NCBI GenBank assembly: GCA_030528025.1
Contig: JAUMZP010000001.1
Span: 248,001 to 312,000, forward strand
Origin: Candidatus Saccharimonadota bacterium
GTDB taxonomy: Bacteria; Patescibacteriota; Saccharimonadia; Saccharimonadales; Saccharimonadaceae
Direction: 5' to 3'
DNA: 64,000 nucleotides
Shown piece by piece: positions 7,307-23,261 of the stretch. The translations under genes were made by a program, and so were the position numbers. The notes under the pieces were generated by a model. The model had not been told where the DNA came from. It saw nothing but the letters and a program-made list of their open reading frames with translations, and did not search any database. Every line of letters begins with the position of its first letter. Position 1 is the first letter of the stretch.

Positions 7307-8287
7307 ATGCCACAAAAAATCAACCCCAGCAGTGCCCATCGCGCTAGAGACACAAGCGACATCATCTCCAAAGAAGCGCGCCCCACAGCGCACCAAGCAA
7401 AATCACAACAGTCACGACCTGTTGCGAAGAAAACAACGAAGGCAGATACGACCTCTGTTCCATCACCTAGCACACAGCTAAGCAGCTCATCACAAGCTGT
7501 CGTAGATAATACATCATCCAGCCAAACAAACGGGCAATCCCCATCATCCACCTCTGTTACGTATGCAACAGCCCGCCGCCGACCAGTGTTGGAGGCGTTT
7601 ATTGCAGCGGGGGCAGCAGGAATTATGCCATATGCACTATTCGTAGGATTGCAAGCTGCGGTTATGACTGGATTCGGTAGGCGCGCGTTGTCTGAGAAGA
7701 TCATAGGCCACCTTTTGTTTTTGTGGAGTATTAGCTTGATAGTGCAGTGCTTTATGACTTTGCGTCAGTTGGGTCGGTCGGACCATTATTGGCAGCGGCT
7801 TATTGCCTTGATTCTCCTGTCGGGTAATCCTGGGTTGTTAATTGTGGCTACATGGCTATACCATGGATTTTTCGTTGCTCCTGGCCAAGAGCCCGCTTTT
7901 TGGCTGTATGGTGAAGCAGTAGAGGTGAGTGTAATTATCAGTATACTTGGCTCACTCTATCTCTGGTATCTCCTGCTTGGCACCAAACGCGAGATTGCGC
8001 CACTTACGAACCACAAAGTGTCTAGTGTGATATTTGGGCGTCTGGCGAAGCGCCGGCGTGTGGGCTTGAGTTTAATCGCTGTGGCGCCTATTTTACCATT
8101 GCTTCTCTACGTGCTCTTGTTGGTCATAATGTCAATACTCCAAATACTGCAGCTTAACTTTATGTCATATGCCATTATGGATGTGATTGCCCAGTCAGAG
8201 CGGATAAATGAAGTCGTGTATATGACGCCGAGCGTACTGGCGTTGGTTGTCGGTATTGTCCTTGTGGCAAACAGCCAGCGCGAATAA
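7307..8287 (+). CDS. membrane protein, tandem paralogue 1
   Basis: A 326-residue protein with an N-terminal Ser/Thr/Gln-rich tail (residues 1-85) and about six membrane segments. It is a paralogue of the next gene: both carry RRRPxLEA/RRPLLEA, a WSxSxxVQ...LRQ segment, YWQRxxAL and SLYLWYLLLGT. An SD (GAGGAGG) sits before ATG 7307, with TATACT about 20 bases upstream. The function is unknown. The long cytoplasmic tail distinguishes it from its neighbour. Confidence 0.75.
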   Translation: MPQKINPSSAHRARDTSDIISKEARPTAHQAKSQQSRPVAKKTTKADTTSVPSPSTQLSSSSQAVVDNTSSSQTNGQSPSSTSVTYATARRRPVLEAFIAAGAAGIMPYALFVGLQAAVMTGFGRRALSEKIIGHLLFLWSISLIVQCFMTLRQLGRSDHYWQRLIALILLSGNPGLLIVATWLYHGFFVAPGQEPAFWLYGEAVEVSVIISILGSLYLWYLLLGTKREIAPLTNHKVSSVIFGRLAKRRRVGLSLIAVAPILPLLLYVLLLVIMSILQILQLNFMSYAIMDVIAQSERINEVVYMTPSVLALVVGIVLVANSQRE

Positions 8288-8328
8288 TCAAGCACCAAAA
8301 CTACCGCCTAACAGAGGAGAACCGCCCC

Positions 8329-9141
8329 ATGCCAACGCAATCCATCGCTACAACTACTGCAAAACAGCATAGCCACACAGGCACATCTGATGTGTCTGCA
8401 CCGCCGCGCCGCCCACTGCTTGAGGCCTGTGTGATTGCTGGTGCGGTTGGGACGATTGCCAGTGCAGCGGTGCTGTGTATGCATAGTGTCACGCTCGTGA
8501 GTAGCCGGACTATCGGGGAGCGGGCGTTTGGGTGGCTACTGGTTGTTTGGAGTGTGAGTGTGCTGGTGCAGGGCTATCTTGCGCTGCGGCAGTCGCACCG
8601 CACCGATCGGTATTGGCAGAGGATTGGAGCACTAAGCTTGCTTGCAGTTAATGCTGTGTTTATGACTGGCTCGACGCTGTATGCTTTTTGGGTGCTGCAG
8701 AATCCACTTAAGGTGGGCGTACAGAGTGATGCGATGATCATCGTTAGCGATGTGCTCAGCCTGGTTGGCTCACTCTACCTCTGGTATCTCCTGCTTGGCA
8801 CGCAGCCAGCCTTGCCAGTGCGGTCTAAAGATAATGGAGATTGCACAACGAAAAACCAGATGATGAAGCGCAAAGTTGGCTTCTGGTTGATGGTTGGGCC
8901 AGTCATACCACTGGTGATGATGCATGGTGTGTTGCTATTTGTGTTGCTATGTGCGCATGGGTATGACCTGGGTCTCTTTACTTCTGATGTAGTGAAGTGG
9001 CTGGGTACGATGAGTGCTGTGCGGGGAGGTGTCTTGTTCGTCATATCGGCTGCGATATATGGCGGTATTGCGTGGGTTGTTACTGCGCCAGCAGTGTTCA
9101 TCAGTGGTCTATGGCTCGTTGCTACGAGCAAATATGAGTAA
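8329..9141 (+). CDS. membrane protein, tandem paralogue 2
   Basis: A 270-residue polytopic membrane protein with a short N-terminal tail and about six hydrophobic segments. It is homologous to the preceding gene along its length; around the SLYLWYLLLGT motif the two genes are almost identical at the DNA level (7949-7985 and 8763-8800). The SD AGAGGAG precedes ATG 8329. The 41-base gap suggests cotranscription with paralogue 1. The function is not recognised. Confidence 0.75.
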   Translation: MPTQSIATTTAKQHSHTGTSDVSAPPRRPLLEACVIAGAVGTIASAAVLCMHSVTLVSSRTIGERAFGWLLVVWSVSVLVQGYLALRQSHRTDRYWQRIGALSLLAVNAVFMTGSTLYAFWVLQNPLKVGVQSDAMIIVSDVLSLVGSLYLWYLLLGTQPALPVRSKDNGDCTTKNQMMKRKVGFWLMVGPVIPLVMMHGVLLFVLLCAHGYDLGLFTSDVVKWLGTMSAVRGGVLFVISAAIYGGIAWVVTAPAVFISGLWLVATSKYE

Positions 9142-9146
9142 AAAGC

Positions 9147-9207
9147 TGCTATAATGTAGGCCATTCTACCCCTGTTATTTTCGCTGATTCGGCGATTATG
9201 ATACAAT
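9147..9207 (+). promoter_or_regulatory. two extended -10 promoters before gyrB
   Basis: TGCTATAAT ends at 9155 and TGATACAAT ends at 9207. Both face gyrB and give leaders of roughly 95 and 42 bases. Confidence 0.6.
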
Positions 9208-9254
9208 AAGGTGCGTGTAATGTAACCCGAATGACCTAATAGTGAGGGAAATGA

Positions 9255-11243
<1,989 letters not shown>

Positions 11244-11264
11244 TCTATGAACGAGGAACATACA

Positions 11265-13787
11265 ATGCAGCCAGAAGATAACCAACCAACCACCCCAGCT
11301 ATCATACCTGACCAGAGCCACTCGCGCAGTGTGGAGGTACGCACTGTCGAGGACGTGATGGAGGATAACTTCCTGCGCTATTCGATGTCGGTCATTGTTG
11401 ACCGCGCGCTGCCTGATGTACGTGATGGCATGAAACCTGTCCATCGTCGCATCGTCTATGTGATGGACAAAATGGGCATCGGTCCGACATCTAAGACGAT
11501 CAAGAGTGCTCAGATCGTTGGTGAGGTGATGGGTAAATACCACCCACACGGCGATAGCTCTATTTACGATGCTATGGTGCGTATGGCTCAAGACTGGGTT
11601 GAGCGCTACCCGCTGGTACAGGGGCAGGGGAACTTTGGCTCGATGGACGGTGATCCGCCTGCTGCAATGCGCTACACCGAGGCAAAAATGACGCGTGTGT
11701 CAGAGGCGCTTCTAGCTGATATCGATAAAGAAACCGTTCCATTCCGCGACACCTATGACGCTACTCGCCAAGAGCCTACCGTCTTGCCGGCCAAGTTGCC
11801 TAATCTACTACTGAACGGCCAGGTTGGTATTGCCGTTGGTATGGCAACGAACATCCCTACCCACAATCTTGGTGAGGTGGTTGATGCAACAGTCGAGCTT
11901 ATCAACAACCCTGATGCCACGCTGGATGACCTCATGCAGCACATTAAAGGACCGGACTTTCCAACTGGCGCAGTGGTCTACGGTGGCACGCCAATGCGCC
12001 AAGCCTACGCTACTGGTCGCGGTAGCGTGACAATGCGCGCCGTGGCAGCCATCGAGGAAACGAAGAAGCGTGGGCGCTACCGCATCGTTATCACAGAAAT
12101 GCCTTATGGTGTTAATAAAGCAACACTGATTGAGAAGATTGCCGACCTCGTCCACGAGAAGAAGCTCACTTCTATCAGCGACTTGCGCGATGAGTCGGCT
12201 CGGGGTAATGTGCGTGTCGTTATCGACCTCAAAAAGGATGCCTACCCCAAGAAGGTGCTCAACCAGCTCTACAAGCTCACCGCGCTGCAGACTAACTTCC
12301 ACTACAACATGCTTGCTCTTGTACCGAGTAGCGAGAACGCGATGCGTCTCCAGCCACGGGTACTTGGCTTGCATGATATTCTCGGTGAGTTTATCACGCA
12401 TCGGCGCATTGTGGTGCGTCGCCGCACTGAATATGAGCTCAAGAAGGCGAAGGCACGAGCTCATATTCTTGAAGGGCTCAAGATTGCGCTTGATAACATC
12501 GATGAGGTCGTTAAACTAATCCGAGCAAGTAAGAACTACAACGATGCTTTGCAGGGGTTGATGGAGCGTTTTGCGCTGAGTGAAATCCAGGGTAAGGCGA
12601 TTCTTGCTATGCAGCTGCGCAAGCTAACCAGCCTTGATCGCCAAGAGATCGAAGACGAGCTGCGCTATCTGCACGAGCTCATCAAGCAGCTTGAGGCCAT
12701 CCTGGCCGATGAGAATGAGATCCTGCGCCTTATCAAAGAGGAACTGCTCGAGATGAAGGAGAAGTACGGCGATGAGCGCCGCACCAAGATCATCGACCAC
12801 GAGCTCGGCAAATTCAGCGATGAAGAGCTCATCCCTGAGGAGGAGACCGTTGTTATTCTCACATCAGAGAATTACATCAAGCGTACTTTAGTGAGTGAAT
12901 ACCGCCGCCAAAACAGAGGTGGCAAGGGCAAGCGTGGCATGTCTACTAAGGAAGAAGACGGTATTGATCAGCTTATTCCGGCCAATACCCACGACTGGCT
13001 GCTCTTCTTTACCAACAAGGGTCGGGTCTTCCGCCTTAAGGGGTACGAAGTGCCTGCTGCAAGCCTCGCAGCTAAGGGTGTTGCGGCTGTCAACTTGCTC
13101 CAGCTCCAGCCTGAAGAGAAAATTACATCAATTATCAACCACGCGAAAGATGCAAGCGATGATGGCTACCTCTTTATGGCGACAACCAAGGGTACTGTGA
13201 AAAAGACAACATTACGAGACTACGCCAACATCCGTACGAATGGTCTCATCACTATCAAACTCGACGATGGTGATGAGCTGCGCTGGATCAAACAGACTAA
13301 TGGCGATAATGATGTAATAATCTCAACATCAGCTGGTCAGGCAGTGCGCTTTAGCGAGACAGAGTGCCGACCAATGGGTCGAGTTGCTCGTGGCGTGCGT
13401 GGTGTACGCCTCCGCCCCGATGATACGGTGGTTGGGATGGACATTGTCACCAGTAGCGACCAGCAATTGCTCGTCATTAGCCAAAACGGCTATGGCAAGA
13501 TTACCAAAGCGGCCAACTTCCCCTGTCATAAACGAGGTGGGGTTGGCATCAAAGCAGCGGTTGTCACCGCCAAGACTGGGCCGATTATCGCTGTGCAAAC
13601 TCTCGAGCCTGATGCCACTGAGGCACTTCTCATCAGTCAAAACGGCCAAACCATCCGTGTGGCGCTCCAAGACATCCCAACGCTTGGTCGCACCACTCAA
13701 GGTGTACGAGTGATGCGCCTTGCCGAGGGAGATACTGTCTCATCGATTGGCATTGTGCGCGAAAAAGACGAGGATAAGGAAGCATAA
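11265..13787 (+). CDS. gyrA: DNA gyrase subunit A
   Basis: The breakage-reunion subunit, about 840 residues. The winged helix carries [11 protein letters not shown] and the catalytic tyrosine lies in [15 protein letters not shown]. The C-terminal six-blade beta-pinwheel begins with the GyrA box [10 protein letters not shown], needed to wrap DNA and so diagnostic for gyrase over topoisomerase IV. I prefer ATG 11265, with GAGGA seven bases upstream, over ATG 11247, which has no nearby SD and would add six residues. It is cotranscribed with gyrB. Confidence 0.96.
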   Translation: MQPEDNQPTTPAIIPDQSHSRSVEVRTVEDVMEDNFLRYSMSVIVDRALPDVRDGMKPVHRRIVYVMDKMGIGPTSKTIKSAQIVGEVMGKYHPHGDSSIYDAMVRMAQDWVERYPLVQGQGNFGSMDGDPPAAMRYTEAKMTRVSEALLADIDKETVPFRDTYDATRQEPTVLPAKLPNLLLNGQVGIAVGMATNIPTHNLGEVVDATVELINNPDATLDDLMQHIKGPDFPTGAVVYGGTPMRQAYATGRGSVTMRAVAAIEETKKRGRYRIVITEMPYGVNKATLIEKIADLVHEKKLTSISDLRDESARGNVRVVIDLKKDAYPKKVLNQLYKLTALQTNFHYNMLALVPSSENAMRLQPRVLGLHDILGEFITHRRIVVRRRTEYELKKAKARAHILEGLKIALDNIDEVVKLIRASKNYNDALQGLMERFALSEIQGKAILAMQLRKLTSLDRQEIEDELRYLHELIKQLEAILADENEILRLIKEELLEMKEKYGDERRTKIIDHELGKFSDEELIPEEETVVILTSENYIKRTLVSEYRRQNRGGKGKRGMSTKEEDGIDQLIPANTHDWLLFFTNKGRVFRLKGYEVPAASLAAKGVAAVNLLQLQPEEKITSIINHAKDASDDGYLFMATTKGTVKKTTLRDYANIRTNGLITIKLDDGDELRWIKQTNGDNDVIISTSAGQAVRFSETECRPMGRVARGVRGVRLRPDDTVVGMDIVTSSDQQLLVISQNGYGKITKAANFPCHKRGGVGIKAAVVTAKTGPIIAVQTLEPDATEALLISQNGQTIRVALQDIPTLGRTTQGVRVMRLAEGDTVSSIGIVREKDEDKEA

Positions 13788-13789
13788 CC

Positions 13790-14224
13790 ATGCCGTGGTA
13801 TCTCTCGCCATATATTGTGGCCATCGCCATCAGTTGGGCAATTGCTCACGTCATTAAGTTTGCAATTGCCCACGCCAAGGGCAAGGTGCTGGACTTCACC
13901 CACCAGCTCTTCATCTCTGGCGGCATGCCGAGCTCGCATGCCGCCACATCATTGTCTGTCTGGACGGTGCTGGTACTGCAGCAAGGGCTACAGTCGCCGC
14001 TTGTTGGCGTCACGACACTACTCGTGTTGATTATTTGCTACGATGCTGTCAAGGTGCGGCGCTCATCAGGTGAGCAGGGTATAGCCATCCAGCAGGTCAT
14101 CAAGAAGACTGGTATTGACGTCACATTGCCACGGGCTGCACAGGGTCACACACCGCTCGAGATCTTCGTTGGGTCGCTGCTTGGCGTGCTTGTGGGCGTA
14201 GTTGTATTTTTTGCGACAAAATAA
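13790..14224 (+). CDS. divergent PAP2-family membrane protein (DUF212/YuiD-like)
   Basis: A 144-residue membrane protein with the signatures GGMPSSHAAT, DAVKVRRSSGEQ and GHTPLEIFVGSLLG, typical of the divergent acid-phosphatase/vanadium-dependent haloperoxidase-related family. Members are thought to act on phosphate-containing lipids, but the activity is rarely shown. It starts two bases after the gyrA stop, in the same operon, with an SD inside the gyrA end. Confidence 0.88.
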   Translation: MPWYLSPYIVAIAISWAIAHVIKFAIAHAKGKVLDFTHQLFISGGMPSSHAATSLSVWTVLVLQQGLQSPLVGVTTLLVLIICYDAVKVRRSSGEQGIAIQQVIKKTGIDVTLPRAAQGHTPLEIFVGSLLGVLVGVVVFFATK

Positions 14225-14237
14225 TAGCAAAAAAGTG

Positions 14238-14266
14238 TTGACCATCCGCAAAAAATACGCTATGAT
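14238..14266 (+). promoter_or_regulatory. 16S rRNA promoter
   Basis: TTGACC (14238-14243), a 17-base spacer and TATGAT (14261-14266). Confidence 0.75.
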
Positions 14267-14322
14267 GGTTTCAGTCTGGTTGAGGGAACGAAAACAAGGG
14301 CCAACAACGAGACGTTTTGTAT

Positions 14323-14335
14323 CTTAACAATTTAG
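14323..14335 (+). promoter_or_regulatory. boxA-like antitermination site, 16S leader
   Basis: CTTAACAATTTAG resembles bacterial rRNA boxA (TTTAACAATTTA). The same string recurs before 23S at 17795-17810. Confidence 0.6.
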
Positions 14336-14424
14336 TTGTGCAATAATCATCGTCAGTCTATTTTTGAGTTATAGACGCTTCCCAACAGGGAAGCATCTTT
14401 TATGAAAAGTACATCTTTTCTTTT

Positions 14425-15898
<1,474 letters not shown>

Positions 15899-16055
15899 CT
15901 AGGGAGTATGAATGCCTGATAGCTGAGTAATCACTATCAGAGCTAGGTCGGTCTCGTGAATATGCTGAGCTTACATATTTACACTAACCCTTCGGGGTGA
16001 GACAAAGCTTACATCAAAAGACGTGATGAGGATTGCACAACTAAGTTGTTAAGAG

Positions 16056-16082
16056 ATAGCCCAAATTACTGGGCTATTTTTT
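16056..16082 (+). terminator. 16S rRNA terminator
   Basis: ATAGCCCA / TGGGCTAT stem followed by six T. It separates 16S from the downstream tRNA and 23S genes. Confidence 0.85.
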
Positions 16083-16368
16083 GTAAGAGAAGATAATACA
16101 ACAATACCTCGATAAAAGTGAGTGATGTGGTATAAACAACGCTCATTACTGGTAGTGGGAGTTGTCTTATGTGATTAGTTACTTTCGCGAGGATGACGGT
16201 TGAGTCGTTGTTTATTACTCTTTGTATGAGCTCTCGATCTGTTATAGATAAAAGAGATATGAGTATAGCTCCTTAAATATCTAGCTACGGATAAGCTATA
16301 CATCATAAGCAGAGCAGACGAAACAAATATTATTCTACGATAGGGTAGAGGGCAAAACACTAGTAATC
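16083..16368. other. spacer between 16S terminator and minus-strand gene
   Basis: No gene or RNA recognised. Confidence 0.5.
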
Positions 16369-16392
16369 AAAAAGGAGCGCCATAGCACTCCT
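16369..16392 (-). terminator. terminator of the small membrane gene
   Basis: On the minus strand AGGAGTGC / GCGCTCCT (one G-U pair) is followed by five T. Confidence 0.65.
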
Positions 16393-16419
16393 GATCGCCT
16401 CTCAGCGAGGTTCGGTTCT

Positions 16420-16656
16420 CTAGCTAAAGTGAAAGAACAGCCCAAGAAACGCTCGCAGGATCATATCGTGCAGGTTGGTCATGACAAGCAGGCCCAGCCC
16501 GCAGCCGATCAACCCCCACATCTGGTAGCGGCTGTAGCTGCCAATGTCATCGCTAAACATATCAGACAACTGGCGGTGCCATACGACAATACAGCCACCA
16601 ACGATCAAGATAAGTGTACCGATGAAGAACGATCCCCAACTAAATGTATATTGCAT
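16420..16656 (-). CDS. small two-helix membrane protein inside the rRNA region
   Basis: A 78-residue protein with two hydrophobic segments (FFIGTLILIVGGCIVVW and WGLIGCGLGLLVM) around a short acidic loop. It is unrecognised. Support for a real gene: TATACT (16664-16669, minus) lies seven bases before the ATG, and a rho-independent terminator follows. It is transcribed away from the tRNA cluster and against 16S. No function can be assigned. Confidence 0.6.
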   Translation of the reverse strand: MQYTFSWGSFFIGTLILIVGGCIVVWHRQLSDMFSDDIGSYSRYQMWGLIGCGLGLLVMTNLHDMILRAFLGLFFHFS

Positions 16657-16672
16657 AATATCTAGTATACTC

Positions 16673-16701
16673 TTGTACTGGCGAAAAATCTATGCTAATA
16701 T
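16673..16701 (+). promoter_or_regulatory. promoter of tRNA Ala-Ile-Val cluster
   Basis: TTGTAC, a 17-base spacer and TAATAT. It is back to back with the minus-strand promoter at 16664-16669. Confidence 0.6.
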
Positions 16702-16737
16702 GGAACAGGTTCAGCGACAGAGTGCGCGAACGAACGT

Positions 16738-16814
16738 GGGGATATAGCTCAGTTGATTAGAGCACCTGCTTTGCAAGCAGGGGGTCCAGGGTTTGAGTCC
16801 CTGTATCTCCACCA
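16738..16814 (+). tRNA. tRNA-Ala(UGC)
   Basis: Acceptor GGGGATA / TATCTCC, anticodon stem CCTGC / GCAGG with loop TTTGCAA, T-loop present, CCA encoded. Confidence 0.97.
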
Positions 16815-16879
16815 TTCGCATGGGGTGGTATGGGCTTACGTCCATCCCACTCCACCAATTTTTTTGCTTGATGGTGTAG

Positions 16880-16956
16880 GGGCGATTAGCTCAGCTGGTT
16901 AGAGCGCGTCACTGATAATGACGAGGTCGGTGGTTCAAGTCCTCCATCGCCCACCA
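16880..16956 (+). tRNA. tRNA-Ile(GAU)
   Basis: Acceptor GGGCGAT / ATCGCCC, anticodon loop CTGATAA, CCA encoded. Confidence 0.97.
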
Positions 16957-16984
16957 GATAAGCAAGTGTGACATCACACAATGC

Positions 16985-17061
16985 GGGCGCTTAGCTCAGT
17001 TGGCTAGAGCATCTCGTTTACACCGAGAGGGTCGGGGGTTCGAGTCCCTCAGCGCCCACCA
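16985..17061 (+). tRNA. tRNA-Val(UAC)
   Basis: Acceptor GGGCGCT / AGCGCCC, anticodon loop TTTACAC, CCA encoded. Confidence 0.97.
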
Positions 17062-17114
17062 CAAGTTCCGTATACGAACCCTGGAGCATGCCACACCCTC
17101 AGTTACAGCTGATT

Positions 17115-17144
17115 ACCCGTTCATCGTATGAGCGGGTGTTTTTT
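17115..17144 (+). terminator. terminator after tRNA cluster
   Basis: ACCCGTTCAT / ATGAGCGGGT (10 bp, one G-U pair) followed by GTTTTTT. It isolates the tRNA cluster from 23S. Confidence 0.85.
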
Positions 17145-17725
17145 ATGAGTAGTATTGTTGGTGTGTATGCTGTGTGTGGTACTTTCCTCTGGGGTATGAT
17201 AAAGGAGCTAAATATTTACTAAATATGAGCTCCTAACGTAGAGTTGAGAAGTGGCTAAGTATACTAACAGGCACCCGCGCTTTATTGGACCATTGGGAGA
17301 GATGTAGGGGGATACGAGAAGTAATCGAGATATACTACGCAAGTTATTGCTCTAAAAACGGCTGTTCATTGAGTGCTCAGTACTACCAAGAGAAATATAG
17401 TAGCGAGCAACAGCAGTGTGTCTTGTAACCAACAACCCTCCACATTGCACCACAAAAAAGCCGATACCAACGCCTCTACCTCTGATGGCAAGACGTAATC
17501 GAGCAAGCGCTCATCAAGAATAATATTTTCTGCAAAAATCGCTCAAAAAAACCTTGCCAAACGCCGATGATTCGTGTAAACTTAAGTCCAGTGAGCACAT
17601 GTTCGGCAACGAACCTCTGGCAAGAGGGTAATGATGGAGTGGGTGCAATAATCATTGCCAAAACTACAACGAAAAGCTACTTTACACAGAGTAGCCCAAG
17701 TGGTAGAATAGACAAAGTTGCGAGT
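17145..17725. other. spacer before 23S
   Basis: No coding sequence is supported. It contains an inverted repeat near 17202-17235 (GGAGCT...AGCTCC with inner ATATTTA/TAAATAT) and tandem small hairpins near 17595-17630 (GTTCG-GCAA-CGAAC and CCTCT-GGCA-AGAGG), which could belong to an RNA. Confidence 0.45.
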
Positions 17726-17753
17726 TTGAGCACAGACAGACAGACATCATACT
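17726..17753 (+). promoter_or_regulatory. candidate 23S rRNA promoter
   Basis: TTGAGC, a 16-base spacer and CATACT, upstream of a boxA-like GTTTAACAATTTAGTG (17795-17810). Confidence 0.45.
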
Positions 17754-17877
17754 AGTGATGTTCGCAGGTGTGTGCTTACAACAAGACACATGCAGTTTAA
17801 CAATTTAGTGATGTAAGAAAATAACGATTGACGGCACTATCAGTTGGTCTATACCAATTGCTAGTTAAGTCAATGCA

Positions 17878-20989
<3,112 letters not shown>

Positions 20990-21169
20990 TGTCCTTGTCT
21001 ACGATGCTAATGCTTGCATTGGTGGCGTGGATGAGGTAGACTTAACTAGTGATTGGTGTATATCACCACTGTCAATCGTTGACACGTACATACCATACCG
21101 TGCAGATGGACATCGAAGCAGGGGTTTGGCCCACCGAGGAAATATATCGGAACCAAGCGTCTAAACCCC

Positions 21170-21283
<114 letters not shown>

Positions 21284-21290
21284 ATATAAG

Positions 21291-21317
21291 AGCCATCCGA
21301 ATAGGGTGGCTTTTATC
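21291..21317 (+). terminator. terminator of 23S-5S unit
   Basis: AGCCATCC / GGGTGGCT hairpin followed by TTTTATCTTT. Confidence 0.8.
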
Positions 21318-21586
21318 TTTGGGGGGATGATTTTATTAACGAATTGATGTTTGCCAGTATGGTTTATTCAAGCGTGATGCTGCTATGTATTTGGCGGGGC
21401 TTTGGCCATGCATTACCGCTTTTATCAACGTGCTGGTGTCTTTTGTGTGGTGAGACGTAACATAGAGTTGAAAAAGTGATAGATTCAACAGTGGTCATAG
21501 GTGCGAAGTTTGCTACTAGGTTGCAAAATCTAGAGAGAGAGAGTATTATATAGAGTACCTAAGCAACAAAAACAAGGAGAAGCAAC

Positions 21587-21799
21587 ATGCCAGTCAAACA
21601 CGCCGAATCATACCCACGAACGCCAGAAGCTCTTAATGAATACAATGAAAAGTGTGATCCAGAATATTTGCTGGAGCAAGCCAGCCAGAGCTATGAGAGT
21701 GGTAAGACGGACGAAGCGGCGCGAACGCTGGGCTATATTGGCTGGACACTAGAAGGGCTTGAGGCACTGAAGTCAGCAGAAGAAGTTGAGCAAGAATAG
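21587..21799 (+). CDS. small acidic protein of unknown function
   Basis: A 70-residue acidic, helical protein (about one third Glu/Ala/Lys) whose segment LLEQASQSYESGKTDEAARTLGYIG looks like a single TPR-type helix pair. There are no membrane segments or cysteine motifs beyond one Cys. The SD AAGGAG is five bases from the ATG, and a strong terminator follows. It is therefore a monocistronic transcript. The function is unknown. Confidence 0.7.
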   Translation: MPVKHAESYPRTPEALNEYNEKCDPEYLLEQASQSYESGKTDEAARTLGYIGWTLEGLEALKSAEEVEQE

Positions 21800-21826
21800 C
21801 GTTATTTTAATTGAAACGAGCACAAG

Positions 21827-21858
21827 CCAGCCTACTAAAGAGATAAGGCTGGTTTTTT
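21827..21858 (+). terminator. terminator of the 70-residue gene
   Basis: CCAGCC / GGCTGG stem followed by six T. Confidence 0.85.
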
Positions 21859-22075
21859 GATATATATAAATTGCCAAAGTAGTGTGCATTTTCTATAAAA
21901 TCCAGAACGTTTTTGGTACAAACGTATCATTCTATTGTATAATCGCTAGAGAGGGGTGCTTGCTCTGCGACTTGGAGTATCTTAGATGAGTGAGGCACTA
22001 CCGCTGGTGGGTCATGAGTATCTTGATGGCAATGCAGTGATAATGTGATAACCATAACCAAAAAGGAGTGTTCTT

Positions 22076-22798
22076 ATGACAGAGCAACGACCACCATCAA
22101 TCAAAAATCACTATAGCGAGCGTTCCATGCGGCCTGCCGATGTACTGTATTACGACAAGGAGATTGCAAGACGTCCGCGAATACTCGAGCCACCAGTAGG
22201 AGACAACCCATACGGGCAAGAGATGCTTGTGGGTGGCGTGGATGGTACGCAGATTGATGTTGTGCGAGAAGCAGCTTTATTGCCACAGCCCGATGAGAGT
22301 GTTGTTTATACAATGTACGATGCACAATCTCCCTATGCACTAACAGTAAGCATGCGGCACAATCGTGCACTTCTGTACCTCTGTGACGAGAGCGATAGTG
22401 GGCCTATACCACGCAAAGCAGAGGGCTATGCACTCAAAATGAGCTTGGTTGATATATCGCACCTTGCAGATATGCGATTTATCACGCTGGGAGAACCAGT
22501 CGTTTCGCTCCCTGACCCACGGAATCATCGGGCTGCGCTGACTATTACGCCAGATGCAATAGGGGTCTTTGGGGCGGGCACGGCAGTCGATGATGGCAGC
22601 AATGAGACTCAGCCAGCCCAAAGCGATGCATCGCCATATTCTATGAATGTTATGAATATACTCCATCCACAGCTTGTGCAATACGAGGTAGCTCGGCAGC
22701 GCTATAACCATGCCAAGGAGCGGCAGGATAATCCATTGCGGCCTCGCACTCTTGACCAGCTTGGCTATGTGGCGTATGGACGGAGTGGTTGGATCTAA
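22076..22798 (+). CDS. hypothetical protein (240 aa)
   Basis: A soluble 240-residue protein, rich in Pro/Arg at the N-terminus, then mixed beta-like segments (ALTVSMRHNRALLYLCDES, YALKMSLVDISHLADMRFITLGEP). The SD AAAGGAGTG supports ATG 22076, and TATAAT lies at about 21940. I recognise no family or active site. It stands alone between terminators, in a stretch of accessory small genes. Confidence 0.65.
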   Translation: MTEQRPPSIKNHYSERSMRPADVLYYDKEIARRPRILEPPVGDNPYGQEMLVGGVDGTQIDVVREAALLPQPDESVVYTMYDAQSPYALTVSMRHNRALLYLCDESDSGPIPRKAEGYALKMSLVDISHLADMRFITLGEPVVSLPDPRNHRAALTITPDAIGVFGAGTAVDDGSNETQPAQSDASPYSMNVMNILHPQLVQYEVARQRYNHAKERQDNPLRPRTLDQLGYVAYGRSGWI

Positions 22799-22848
22799 GA
22801 ATAAGAAAGCTGAGGAATGATACTGATACCTATTTCTCAAAGTGTTAG

Positions 22849-22875
22849 AGGGTCGACGTGTGCAGTGTCGACCCT
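22849..22875. repeat. hairpin resembling P4 of the SR repeat
   Basis: GGGTCGAC...GTCGACCCTAT resembles P4 of SR copies A and C (GGTCGAT...ATCGACCCTTAT), but the other SR motifs are not found nearby. It may be an orphan remnant or a terminator. Confidence 0.35.
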
Positions 22876-22961
22876 ATGGCTAGTAGTAGAGGCCTACTTT
22901 ATACTCGTCTTATGTAAGTGAAAGAGGCTCTGTCTCAAAAGAATAGAAATTACCAGATAAC

Positions 22962-22993
22962 AAAAACAACCCTGTATGCGCAGGGTTGTTTTT
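22962..22993. terminator. bidirectional terminator-like hairpin
   Basis: AAAAACAACCCTG / CAGGGTTGTTTTT, with an A-run on one side and a T-run on the other. Confidence 0.75.
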
Positions 22994-23135
22994 CATTCTC
23001 GAATCTCGCAGCAAACGAGAATTGTTGTGGTGGACCTTGGTGGAAACGATCCAAACCAAAGCTAATACTTAGTATATAGCATAGGCGTCTTAAATGCAAT
23101 ACCAATAATGCAATCTGAAAATGCTCATGTAAACG

Positions 23136-23164
23136 TTGACAAAACATATACAGTATGCTATATT
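23136..23164 (+). promoter_or_regulatory. promoter of the KGG-repeat gene
   Basis: TTGACA, a 17-base spacer and TATATT, the last preceded by TGC: a near-consensus promoter. Confidence 0.75.
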
Positions 23165-23175
23165 TAAATCATGAT

Positions 23176-23230
23176 ACATATCATATATGGTATGTAGCGA
23201 GGATTTGCTGGCCTACACTGGCAACATACC
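23176..23230 (+). promoter_or_regulatory. bistable 5' leader of the KGG-repeat gene
   Basis: GGTATGT (23189-23195) can pair either with upstream ACATATC (23176-23182) or with downstream ACATACC (23224-23230). The two 7-bp helices are mutually exclusive. The leader is about 90 nt, unusual in this window. Confidence 0.4.
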
Positions 23231-23261
23231 TCTGATAAATATATAAATAAGGAGTAACCCT

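Noticed and set aside
22849-22875. Fifth full copy of the SR repeat
   Set aside because: Only a P4-like hairpin is present; the CAGCCC linker, P2 and CGGAGG motifs are missing.
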